This document shows, one piece after another, positions 1 to 6,348 of a DNA stretch of 7,051 nucleotides. Both the position numbers and the translations under genes were made by a program. Source of the DNA: Gammaproteobacteria bacterium (GTDB taxonomy: Bacteria; Pseudomonadota; Gammaproteobacteria; SZUA-229). The stretch spans positions 1-7,051 of the forward strand of contig DAOWFN010000196.1 in the NCBI GenBank assembly GCA_030637945.1. The letters are read 5' to 3'. How positions within the stretch are numbered: position 1 is the first letter of the stretch; each line of letters opens with the position of its first letter. Under the pieces are notes generated by a model, which searched no databases, was not told the DNA's origin, and saw nothing but the letters and a program-made list of their open reading frames with translations.

Positions 1-2519
1 CTCTCCAGATTCAAAATAGTGGCAGCCAGTCACAACTTCTCAGATTTAAAATTAACGATGATAGTTCATATAATCGTAGCTCTAATGCTGACGTAATAGC
101 ATTAAACACATGGCAGCATGTTGCAGTTACCTTTGATAACGATACACTGACATTCTATGTAAATGGTGTAGAGCAGGGTATTAGTACAAGTGTGCCTATA
201 CCCATTTCACGAATATCTCCTCCTCGTATTGGTATGCGCGCGACTGATTTGTTGCGTGGCTTTGATGGTGGAATTGATGAGGTGCGGATTTGGAACTATT
301 CACGCACGGTCACTGAAATTCAAGCTAGTATGAATCTGGAGTTATCAGGCACCGAGTCTGGACTGATTTCTTATTATCAATTTAATAGCGCACAGGGACA
401 GACGGCGGTAGATAGCTCGACTTCGAGCAACGATGCGACTCTGGGGTCGGCAGTTAGCGCTGACTCTTATGACCCAGCATGGATTTCAAGCATTAATCAA
501 GCAGCTGTTGTTAATGCTGGATCTGATGCGTTGGTTGTTCTGTCTAATAGTATCGCTAGTCTAGATGGTGATGTCAGTGATGATGGTTTGTCCGGCATGG
601 CGTTAACGACAAGTTGGAGTGTTTCGAGTGGCCCGGGAGTGGTTACTTTTGCCGATTCCAGCAGTATCGATACAACGGCAATGTTCTCAGATGCAGGTGT
701 TTATCAATTAAGGTTACAAGCTGATGATGGTGAGTTTGTTTCATTTGATGAGGTTATGGTCACAGTTGATCCGGTCTCCGTGCTGGCTTCAATTACTGTA
801 CAAGCCAGTTCTACAATAATGGATGCTGGTGCAACGCTACAATTTACCGCGACTGGTTTTGATCAGGCGGATAGCCCTAATCTCATCAGTGTCGTGCCCG
901 TGTGGAGTGCTACTGGTGGAAGCATTGATGCGCTCGGCAATTATACAGCGCCCTTGTCTGCAGGTTCTTACACTATCGCCGCCACAGAAGGTGGCATCAG
1001 TGGAAATAAAAGCGTATCTGTCATTGAAGTGGGCTCATATGTCTGGCCGACTAATGGTTGGGTTGATGTTTTGCCTGATGATTTTGGATTGCAGCAATCT
1101 TTGCTGGAGCAGGCTCGCGACTATGCTTTAACAGGTGGTGGCTCGGGTTTTATTATTAAAAACGGACACCGTGTGCTTACATGGGGCAGTGCTTCGACAA
1201 GGTATAGCCTTAAGTCGAGCACTAAATCTTTTGGTGCAGCATTGGCTGGTTTAGCTCTTAAGGACGGCCTGATTGATTTGGATGAGTTTGCACAGTTGTA
1301 CCTGCCAGACGTGGGCAACCCGCCATTGACAAATATCGAAACTGGTTGGTTGGGACAGATAACATTAAAGCACTTATTAACGCATACGGCTGGTTTTGAT
1401 AAAAGTGGTGGTTATATAGATCTTCTTTTTCAACCTGGTACCATCTGGTCGTATTCAGATGGTGGAGCAAACTGGCTGGCTGATACTTTAACGGTTGTTT
1501 TTGCTCAGGATTTGAACATCATCCTTTTTGATCGACTGTTGACTCCTATGGGGTTGAATTCTACGGACTTAACATGGCGAGATAACGCATTTCGATCTGA
1601 TACCATTAATGGTATTAAAAGCAGAGAGTTCGGTTCTGGAATTTCAGCTAACATGGATGCACTGGCTCGTTTCGGGTATTTGTTTTTACGTCAGGGCGAA
1701 TGGGATGGGCAGCAGTTATTGCCGAGTGATTACATTGCAGAGCTCTCCACAGCAGAGCCATCACTGATAGGGGTGCCGGTCAACCTCCCGGGTGATTTCT
1801 TTTCTGCAACGGACCACTATGGCTACCTGTGGTGGAATAATACTGACGGTACCATGCCAAATGTCCCAACTGATGCTTATTGGTCCTGGGGGTTACGTGA
1901 CAGTTTGATAGTGGTTATTCCTAGTCTGGATATTGTAGTAGTGCGTGCCGGAAACAGCGGCTGGCGTGAGGGTTGGGATGGAGATTATAGCGTTATCGAG
2001 CCATTTTTAGAGCCCATTGTGTTGGCGACGCTAGGTGAGAATTACAATGTTACATCTGGAGTAACTGCCACTGTACTGGACGTGTTATCTAACGATATGA
2101 GTATTGGTTTTGATGGTGAAACATTAACTATTATTGATGTGGGTTTGACGAGTAATGGTGGCGTAGTAACAAATTTATCTACGGCGCTGGAATATACACC
2201 ACCAGCTGATTTCGTTGGCATAGAAACATTCGATTACACAGTGCAAAGCAGCTCGGGGACAACGTTTACAGTTACAGTAACAATCAATGTGCAGGCGATA
2301 ATTGCAGATGGTGATCTGACGGGCGACGGCGTGGTCGACATACGAGATATATTACGTGGTTATAAGATTGTATTAGGTTTAGTAACGCCGGATATCGCTG
2401 AAATAGAGCGTGGTGATGTTGCGCCGTTGATTGCTGGTCAGCCAGTTTCTGATGGGGTGATAAATCTTGGAGATATTATCGTTATACAAGGTAAAGTTTT
2501 GGGCAATTTATCATTTTAA
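1..2519 (+). CDS. Secreted modular serine hydrolase (beta-lactamase/esterase fold) with LamG, PKD/Ig-like, cadherin-like and dockerin-like domains; 5' end missing
   Basis: The frame is open from the left edge (first full codon at base 3), so the true start and any signal peptide lie outside; the GTG at 192 is internal. The 838 visible residues (numbered from base 3) show a LamG/concanavalin-like domain (about 1-155; W37 in TWQHVAVTF, GIDEVRIW at 90-97), a PKD-like domain (165-255), a bacterial Ig-like domain (258-344), then a PF00144-type hydrolase (347-675). The hydrolase has SSTK at 405-408 (nucleophile Ser405, Lys408), HLLTHTAGF at 457-465, YSD at 484-486 where Y-x-N is usual, and WGL at 629-631 near the usual K/H-x-G site. 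A cadherin-like domain (677-765) and a dockerin-like tail (771-838) follow. Family members are esterases, peptidases or beta-lactamase relatives; the substrate cannot be read. An extracellular role is inferred from the lectin, Ig-like and Ca-binding modules. There is no PEP-CTERM or LPXTG-type sorting tail. Confidence 0.88.
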   Translation, partial: LQIQNSGSQSQLLRFKINDDSSYNRSSNADVIALNTWQHVAVTFDNDTLTFYVNGVEQGISTSVPIPISRISPPRIGMRATDLLRGFDGGIDEVRIWNYSRTVTEIQASMNLELSGTESGLISYYQFNSAQGQTAVDSSTSSNDATLGSAVSADSYDPAWISSINQAAVVNAGSDALVVLSNSIASLDGDVSDDGLSGMALTTSWSVSSGPGVVTFADSSSIDTTAMFSDAGVYQLRLQADDGEFVSFDEVMVTVDPVSVLASITVQASSTIMDAGATLQFTATGFDQADSPNLISVVPVWSATGGSIDALGNYTAPLSAGSYTIAATEGGISGNKSVSVIEVGSYVWPTNGWVDVLPDDFGLQQSLLEQARDYALTGGGSGFIIKNGHRVLTWGSASTRYSLKSSTKSFGAALAGLALKDGLIDLDEFAQLYLPDVGNPPLTNIETGWLGQITLKHLLTHTAGFDKSGGYIDLLFQPGTIWSYSDGGANWLADTLTVVFAQDLNIILFDRLLTPMGLNSTDLTWRDNAFRSDTINGIKSREFGSGISANMDALARFGYLFLRQGEWDGQQLLPSDYIAELSTAEPSLIGVPVNLPGDFFSATDHYGYLWWNNTDGTMPNVPTDAYWSWGLRDSLIVVIPSLDIVVVRAGNSGWREGWDGDYSVIEPFLEPIVLATLGENYNVTSGVTATVLDVLSNDMSIGFDGETLTIIDVGLTSNGGVVTNLSTALEYTPPADFVGIETFDYTVQSSSGTTFTVTVTINVQAIIADGDLTGDGVVDIRDILRGYKIVLGLVTPDIAEIERGDVAPLIAGQPVSDGVINLGDIIVIQGKVLGNLSF
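2313..2516 (+). other. Dockerin-like duplicated calcium-binding segment at the C-terminus of the modular hydrolase
   Basis: The first loop reads D-L-T-G-D-G-V-V-D-I-R-D from base 2313. It carries acidic residues at dockerin loop positions 1, 5, 9 and 12, with Thr at position 3 where Asn or Asp is usual. A second half starts at GDVAPL (base 2412) and ends in DGVINLGDIIVIQ; about eight extra residues split its loop between the opening GD and the DG pair. This two-part form resembles dockerin-like tails I know from secreted proteins of marine gammaproteobacteria, where no cellulosome is known. It may bind calcium and stabilise or anchor the protein. A cohesin partner is not visible in the window. 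Confidence 0.65.
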
Positions 2520-2646
2520 AAAGTCGCTACAATACCTGTAAGTATCGAGTCAGTTTTTAGTGGCGGGTGGGCAACACGCAACGGTATAAATGCAGGCTAG
2601 ACCTTCTCACTAAAATAGCGTAGCTTACCGCCAAATTTAAACGATT

Positions 2647-2653
2647 AAAGGGA
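2647..2653 (+). promoter_or_regulatory. Ribosome binding site supporting the GTG start at 2659
   Basis: AAAGGGA lies 5 nt before the GTG at 2659. This purine-rich stretch, with the FAD-binding strand starting about 13 residues in as is normal for GlpD proteins, supports the GTG start over later ATG codons. Confidence 0.6.
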
Positions 2654-2658
2654 TTGAA

Positions 2659-4332
2659 GTGCAACGAGATATTAAAGCGCTTACTGAGCGTGAGTACGAT
2701 TTAGTGATTATCGGTGGTGGCATTTTTGCAGCTTGCGCAGCATGGGATGCAGCGTTAAGAGGGCTCTCTGTTGCGCTGATAGAAAAGCATGACTTTGCTT
2801 CGGGCACTTCTGCCAATTCATTTAAATTTATTCATGGTGGCATCCGCTATTTACAGCATGCCGATATCATGCGTTTAAAATCATCCTGTAATGAACGCAG
2901 TGCGATGTTGCGCATCGCGCCTCACCTGGTGCAACCACAACCAGTCATAATTCCTACTTATGGCCACGGCAAGTCTGGAAAATTTTTTCTAGGCACGGGA
3001 ATGTTGATCTATGATCTCCTGACGCTCGGGCGTAATCGTGGTATCCGTGACCCGAAGCGGCAGATACCATGGACACGTTTTTATACAAAACAGGAAGTAT
3101 TGCAGGAATACCCTGGCCTTGACCAAAACGGTCTGACCGGTGCGACGATGTTTAGTGATGCGCAGATGTATAATCCGACGCGTCTGGTATTGGCGTTTAT
3201 AAAATCTGCTGTGGCACGCGGCGCACAGGTAGCTAACTACGTAGAAGCTACAGATCTGATACGCGAAGGCAGCCAGGTGGTCGGTGTGCAAGCGATGGAC
3301 AGGCTTACTGATACACCAATTAATATTAGAGCCAGAGTGGTGCTGAATGCAGCGGGACCGTGGAGTGACTGGTTGCTTGAAAAGGCGTTGCCTGAAACTA
3401 AACCAGAAAGAAATGTATATTCTCGCGATGCCTGCTTCGTTATAAAGCGTCGATTCAGCAGTCCGAGTGCCATCGCGGTGCAGGGCAGGACAAAAGATCC
3501 AGATGCGCTGATCAGTAGGCCAGCGCGACATCTGTTCTTAGTACCATGGCGTGACTATACGCTGGTCGGTGTCTGGCATGTGGTATGGGATAAACACCCC
3601 GAACAGGTAACAGTTAAAGAAGATGAAGTGCAGGATTTTATCGATGAGATGAACTGGGCGTGCCCGGAGTTAAAGCTTGAAACTAAAGATGTCTGTATGT
3701 GGAACGCGGGCCTGGTTCCTTTTGGTGAGAATGAAGAAGGTGCAGATAACCTGAGTTATGGCAAACGTTCGCATTTCATCGACCATAAGCAATCAGACGG
3801 TCTTGATAATCTGGTTACACTTATTGGTATTCGCTACACCACTGCCAGGGGTGATAGCGCAAAAGCGATCGATCTAATATGTTCCAAGCTGAACATGCGC
3901 AAATGTAAGACAGCGACAGAAAGCACACCGCTGACCGGTGGTGATATTGCCGATTTTGAAGCATTAGTGCAGCAGGCATATCAACAACAATCGTTAGGAT
4001 TATCTGAAAGCTGTGTGCGCGCACTGGTACATAACTATGGTACTGAAGTGCAGACTATTATTGAGCTTGCCATACAGGATAATACGTTGGCTGACACACT
4101 TGGTGATACGCTAGTGATCAAGGCGGAAATTGTAAATGCGGTGAATAATGAAATGGCTAGCACGTTGGCGGATGTTGTATTTCGTCGCACTGATCTGGCT
4201 ACAGGAAGTAACCCCGGTGAATCAGTGTTAAATGAATGTGCCTTGATTATGTCAAAACTATTGACCTGGGATGAGCAGGAAATACAGCGTCAGATCGAAA
4301 ACGTATTACAGCGTTTTCCGGCGTGGAATTAA
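2659..4332 (+). CDS. FAD-dependent glycerol-3-phosphate dehydrogenase/oxidase homologue (GlpD family)
   Basis: The 557 residues match the usual length of aerobic GlpD enzymes, which oxidise sn-glycerol 3-phosphate to dihydroxyacetone phosphate and pass electrons to quinone at the inner membrane face. Residues 14-42 form the FAD-binding beta-alpha-beta unit: GGG at 19-21 and Glu42 as the likely ribose-binding acid, with Ala24 where the third glycine of GxGxxG normally sits. SANSFKFIHGGIRYL at 51-65 is the family's flavin-site motif. The C-terminal part (about 420-550, with EMASTLADVVFRRTDLAT) is the DAO_C domain, so the protein is complete. Start is GTG with a good ribosome binding site. It lies 33 bp before an NAD-dependent epimerase and is probably co-transcribed with it. 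No glpK, glpF or glpR homologue is in view, so a role in surface-glycan or glycerol-phosphate metabolism rather than glycerol catabolism is possible. The family call is firm; the physiological substrate is uncertain, so I give no gene symbol. Confidence 0.88.
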   Translation: MQRDIKALTEREYDLVIIGGGIFAACAAWDAALRGLSVALIEKHDFASGTSANSFKFIHGGIRYLQHADIMRLKSSCNERSAMLRIAPHLVQPQPVIIPTYGHGKSGKFFLGTGMLIYDLLTLGRNRGIRDPKRQIPWTRFYTKQEVLQEYPGLDQNGLTGATMFSDAQMYNPTRLVLAFIKSAVARGAQVANYVEATDLIREGSQVVGVQAMDRLTDTPINIRARVVLNAAGPWSDWLLEKALPETKPERNVYSRDACFVIKRRFSSPSAIAVQGRTKDPDALISRPARHLFLVPWRDYTLVGVWHVVWDKHPEQVTVKEDEVQDFIDEMNWACPELKLETKDVCMWNAGLVPFGENEEGADNLSYGKRSHFIDHKQSDGLDNLVTLIGIRYTTARGDSAKAIDLICSKLNMRKCKTATESTPLTGGDIADFEALVQQAYQQQSLGLSESCVRALVHNYGTEVQTIIELAIQDNTLADTLGDTLVIKAEIVNAVNNEMASTLADVVFRRTDLATGSNPGESVLNECALIMSKLLTWDEQEIQRQIENVLQRFPAWN

Positions 4333-4353
4333 TAATTCCTGATTAAATATAAT

Positions 4354-4358
4354 GGAGA
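4354..4358 (+). promoter_or_regulatory. Ribosome binding site of the epimerase gene
   Basis: GGAGA lies 7 nt before the ATG at 4366, in the 33-bp gap after the GlpD-like stop codon. I see no terminator hairpin in that gap, which fits a two-gene operon. Confidence 0.65.
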
Positions 4359-4365
4359 GTTTTAG

Positions 4366-5355
4366 ATGAAAGTTTTAATCACTGGTGGAACAGGGTTTAT
4401 TGGTTCTCGACTGGCGCATCGTTGTAAGCAACGTGGTGATGAGGTAGTAATTCTTGCACAGATTAATACGCCGGCAGAAAAAGAAAACACTGAAGAGCTT
4501 AAAAAGCAGGGGCTTTCTATCGTGCTTGGCGGTGTCGCAGAAAAGGAAGTCGTAGATAAGGCCGTTGGCGGTTGCGATGTGGTGTTTCACCTTGCCGCGG
4601 CGCAACATGAGGCCAATGTGCCTGACCAGCATTTTTGGGATGTGAATGTTGAGGGTACAAGAAACTTATTAGATGCCAGCATAAAAGCAGGTGTAAAACG
4701 TTTTGTGCATGGCAGCACGATCGGCGTCTATGGAGTCGAGATGCAGGGGGAACTGAGTGAGACCTCGCCACTCAAACCGGACAATATCTATGGTGTCACC
4801 AAAAAAGCAGGTGAAGAGCTGGTGCTCTCTTATAAAGATAAATTGCCCGTTACCGCGATCAGGATTTCTGAAACTTATGGGCCCGGTGACCGGCGCCTGC
4901 TCAAATTATTCAAAGGCATAAAAAAGCGAAAGTTTTTTGTCATCGGTAATGGTGAAAATAAACACCAGTTAATCTACGTTGATGATTTAATCGATGGGAT
5001 GTTTTTAGCAGCTGAAAAAGAAGCGGCGCTCGGTGAAGTCTTTGTTATTGCAGGCGATGAAATTCTGACGACCAATGAAATGGTAGAGATTATTGCTGAA
5101 ACAACGCAGGTCAAAAAGCTGAAGTTCAAGTCGCCGATGTGGCCGTTTTATATATTGGCAGTGATTATGGAGAAGACACTGCGTCCTCTGGGTATCCAGC
5201 CACCCCTGCACCGACGGCGTCTGGATTTTTTCAAAAAGACCTTGTATTTTTCACCGGATAAATCTGCTGATCTGCTGGGTTTTAAGGCGGCGACCGATTT
5301 TAAAAAAGGTTCAGTAGAAACTGTTGCATGGTATCAGCAGCAAGGTATGCTTTAA
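4366..5355 (+). CDS. NAD-dependent epimerase/dehydratase, extended SDR family
   Basis: The 329-residue protein starts with a Rossmann strand and the motif TGGTGFIG at 6-13, which binds NAD(P). FHLAAA follows at the fourth strand. The catalytic set is Ser117/Thr118 in HGSTIGVYG, plus Tyr142 and Lys146 in YGVTK. RISETYGPGD and the strand VIGNGENKHQLIYVDD are typical of the extended SDR group that acts on nucleotide sugars (epimerases, 4,6-dehydratases, reductases). The C-terminal third (PMWPFYILAVIMEKTLRPLG, then LLGF near the end) also resembles 3-beta-hydroxysteroid-dehydrogenase-like members, so the substrate cannot be fixed from sequence. It lies downstream of the GlpD homologue and converges on a methyltransferase. 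With a glycosyltransferase nearby, a nucleotide-sugar role is the best guess. Length is normal and no key residue is missing. Confidence 0.87.
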   Translation: MKVLITGGTGFIGSRLAHRCKQRGDEVVILAQINTPAEKENTEELKKQGLSIVLGGVAEKEVVDKAVGGCDVVFHLAAAQHEANVPDQHFWDVNVEGTRNLLDASIKAGVKRFVHGSTIGVYGVEMQGELSETSPLKPDNIYGVTKKAGEELVLSYKDKLPVTAIRISETYGPGDRRLLKLFKGIKKRKFFVIGNGENKHQLIYVDDLIDGMFLAAEKEAALGEVFVIAGDEILTTNEMVEIIAETTQVKKLKFKSPMWPFYILAVIMEKTLRPLGIQPPLHRRRLDFFKKTLYFSPDKSADLLGFKAATDFKKGSVETVAWYQQQGML

Positions 5356-5359
5356 CTTT

Positions 5360-6088
5360 TCATGCTTTGGTACAAACAGCGGCTATTTTCTTGGTAAATA
5401 TTTTATTGGTCTTGCCGTACATGATGAAGCTTACGCGAAAGAATAAAGTATATAGAGCAGACATCGCGATCAATACATAATTGGCAGGGTTTTTCCAGAA
5501 CACATATAGATGCAAGGGGATGACTTTTACATCTTTGAATCCGGTATGTGTTAATACCTGTTTCATGGTGTATTCGGTAAAGGTGTTATAGTGGTCAAAG
5601 TTTTGCGCAAGCGCCTCAGCACCGGTTATCGGGTTGGCGCCATTCAGCGCATGCGAGATCAGCCTTCCACCAGAATTTATCTTACTGTTTGCCAGTTTCA
5701 GAAATTCGACGATCTCATCTTTGGTCAAATGATTGAGCTCCTGTTCGCAGAATATCAGGTCATAATTTTCGTCACAGTTTTCCAGGTACTCGAAAGCAGT
5801 CGCCTGCATGCAATTTAACCCGCGTTTTTTAGACAATTCTATTTTATCTACAAATGAGTCGATGCCCAATACATTGTCGTAACCCTGACGGTTTAACATG
5901 TCGACAAAATACCCTGGGCCACAGCTGATGACCAAAATATTGCTGCTTTTATCTGTTGGAACATGTGGCAGATAATTATGTTTATAAAACTTGTATAAAC
6001 TGGTGTAGCCTTTTTCGATGTTACCGGGTCCTTCCCAGAAGGAATCGAACGGTTCTATTATTGCCGTCAATTCACGTTGTTTGGTCAT
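5360..6088 (-). CDS. Class I SAM-dependent methyltransferase with hydrophobic C-terminal segment
   Basis: The 242-residue protein has a Rossmann-type methyltransferase core. Motif I is ILVISCGPGYF at 51-61, Asp77 in LGIDS ends the second strand and should bind the SAM ribose, and YDLIFCEQELNHL is the motif IV region. Motif I is a variant: the usual acidic residue after the first Leu is Val53, and the first Gly is Ser55. After the catalytic core a hydrophobic stretch (about 205-224, NYVLIAMSALYTLFFRVSFI) is followed by a Lys-rich tail, which suggests contact with the inner face of the membrane. The target may be a sugar or lipid-linked glycan, inferred from the neighbouring glycosyltransferase and epimerase. 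The ATG at 6088 has an AGGAG site 6 nt upstream. The stop lies 4 bp from the convergent epimerase stop, with no evident terminator between them. Confidence 0.85.
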   Translation of the reverse strand: MTKQRELTAIIEPFDSFWEGPGNIEKGYTSLYKFYKHNYLPHVPTDKSSNILVISCGPGYFVDMLNRQGYDNVLGIDSFVDKIELSKKRGLNCMQATAFEYLENCDENYDLIFCEQELNHLTKDEIVEFLKLANSKINSGGRLISHALNGANPITGAEALAQNFDHYNTFTEYTMKQVLTHTGFKDVKVIPLHLYVFWKNPANYVLIAMSALYTLFFRVSFIMYGKTNKIFTKKIAAVCTKA

Positions 6089-6091
6089 TGC

Positions 6092-6113
6092 TATCTCCTG
6101 ATAGAGTGAAATC
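6092..6113. repeat. Left copy of imperfect direct repeat bounding the divergent region
   Basis: TATCTCCTGATAG (6092-6104), then 3 nt, then GAAATC (6108-6113). The first block matches 6330-6342 at 12 of 13 positions, and GAAATC recurs exactly at 6343-6348. This copy holds the methyltransferase ribosome binding site, read on the minus strand. Confidence 0.6.
6095..6099 (-). promoter_or_regulatory. Ribosome binding site of the methyltransferase gene
   Basis: On the minus strand AGGAG lies 6 nt before the ATG at 6088. It sits inside a short dyad (CTATC, 4-nt loop, GATAG, at 6091-6104) that could partly hide the site in the mRNA, and inside the left copy of the direct repeat described separately. 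Confidence 0.7.
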
Positions 6114-6115
6114 CG

Positions 6116-6325
6116 TTGTTTAAAATGCTGAGAGATTTTAACTGGACTTGGTTCAATATTATACTAATTGTTGGGCTTCAATTAATTGCTGTCATGATGG
6201 TTTGTTTGAACAATAGACAATCTGGACTAATAGTCAATCAGTCGCTGTCGATTTTGAAATATGTTTTTCTTGATCCACACTCTATCTGGAGCGAAATTGG
6301 TCTAAAATGTGCTTTAAATAGTTAG
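6116..6325 (+). CDS. Doubtful small ORF, one predicted membrane segment
   Basis: A 69-codon frame starts at TTG 6116; a better start is ATG 6125, giving 66 codons. Residues 13-31 (WFNIILIVGLQLIAVMMVC) would form one membrane helix. I do not recognise it. Against it: no convincing ribosome binding site before either start, the frame spans the whole divergent promoter region, the plus-strand promoter candidate would start transcription downstream of both starts, and a hydrophobic translation is expected from AT-rich DNA. It is kept as a low-probability entry because nothing in the sequence rules it out. Confidence 0.15.
   Translation: MFKMLRDFNWTWFNIILIVGLQLIAVMMVCLNNRQSGLIVNQSLSILKYVFLDPHSIWSEIGLKCALNS
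6138..6165 (+). promoter_or_regulatory. Candidate sigma-70 promoter toward the glycosyltransferase gene
   Basis: TTAACT (6138-6143, four of six matches to TTGACA) and TATACT (6160-6165, five of six matches to TATAAT) are 16 nt apart. Transcription would begin near 6172, leaving an untranslated leader of about 175 nt before the ATG at 6349. The call rests on motif resemblance only, in an AT-rich stretch where chance matches are common. Confidence 0.35.
6158..6185 (-). promoter_or_regulatory. Candidate promoter toward the methyltransferase gene
   Basis: On the minus strand a perfect TATAAT occupies 6158-6163. A weak -35 (TTAATT, 6180-6185, three of six matches) lies 16 nt upstream and overlaps the palindrome at 6179-6188. 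The -10 overlaps the plus-strand -10, so the two promoters, if real, would compete for polymerase. The leader to the methyltransferase ATG would be about 60 nt. Confidence 0.3.
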
Positions 6326-6329
6326 AGAT

Positions 6330-6348
6330 TATCTCCCGATAGGAAATC
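6330..6348. repeat. Right copy of imperfect direct repeat bounding the divergent region
   Basis: TATCTCCCGATAG followed directly by GAAATC, ending one base before the glycosyltransferase ATG at 6349. It differs from the left copy by one substitution and by lacking the 3-nt spacer. This copy holds the likely glycosyltransferase ribosome binding site (AGGA, 6341-6344), read on the plus strand, so the same element serves opposite strands at its two positions. Confidence 0.6.

Larger units (their letters stand above)
6089..6348. other. AT-rich divergent intergenic region between the methyltransferase and glycosyltransferase genes
   Basis: These 260 bp separate two genes read in opposite directions, so both promoters should lie here. 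Visible content: candidate promoters facing each way around 6138-6185, a perfect 10-bp palindrome CAATTAATTG (6179-6188), an odd-centred palindrome GACTA-A-TAGTC (6225-6235), and direct repeats at both ends. One weak small ORF (6116 or 6125 to 6325) crosses it. It is visibly richer in A and T than the genes on either side. No terminator is evident. Confidence 0.7.

Noticed and set aside
192..194. GTG at 192 as the start of the modular hydrolase
   Set aside because: The same frame is open to the window edge and the upstream codons encode a clear LamG strand (TWQHVAVTF), so the gene begins outside the window.
2073..2300. Cadherin-like segment as a possible PEP-CTERM or other sorting signal
   Set aside because: The protein continues into a dockerin-like tail and ends without a hydrophobic helix plus basic residues, so no exosortase or sortase signal is present.
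2585..2590. TATAAA as a -10 box for the GlpD-like gene
   Set aside because: No -35-like hexamer lies 15-19 nt upstream; the region there is GGCGGG-rich. Not enough to call a promoter.
2555..2633. Inverted repeats in the spacer before the GlpD-like gene: TTTTAGTG (2555-2562) with CACTAAAA (2608-2615), and TGGCGG (2561-2566) with CCGCCA (2628-2633)
   Set aside because: The arms are 45-60 nt apart, the two pairings exclude each other, and matches of this length are expected by chance in a spacer of this size. No T-run follows, so it is not a terminator.
2989..3531. Long minus-strand reading frame opposite the GlpD-like gene
   Set aside because: It is a shadow of a well-supported gene, is rich in Cys, His, Arg and Ser in a low-complexity pattern, and shows no family motif.
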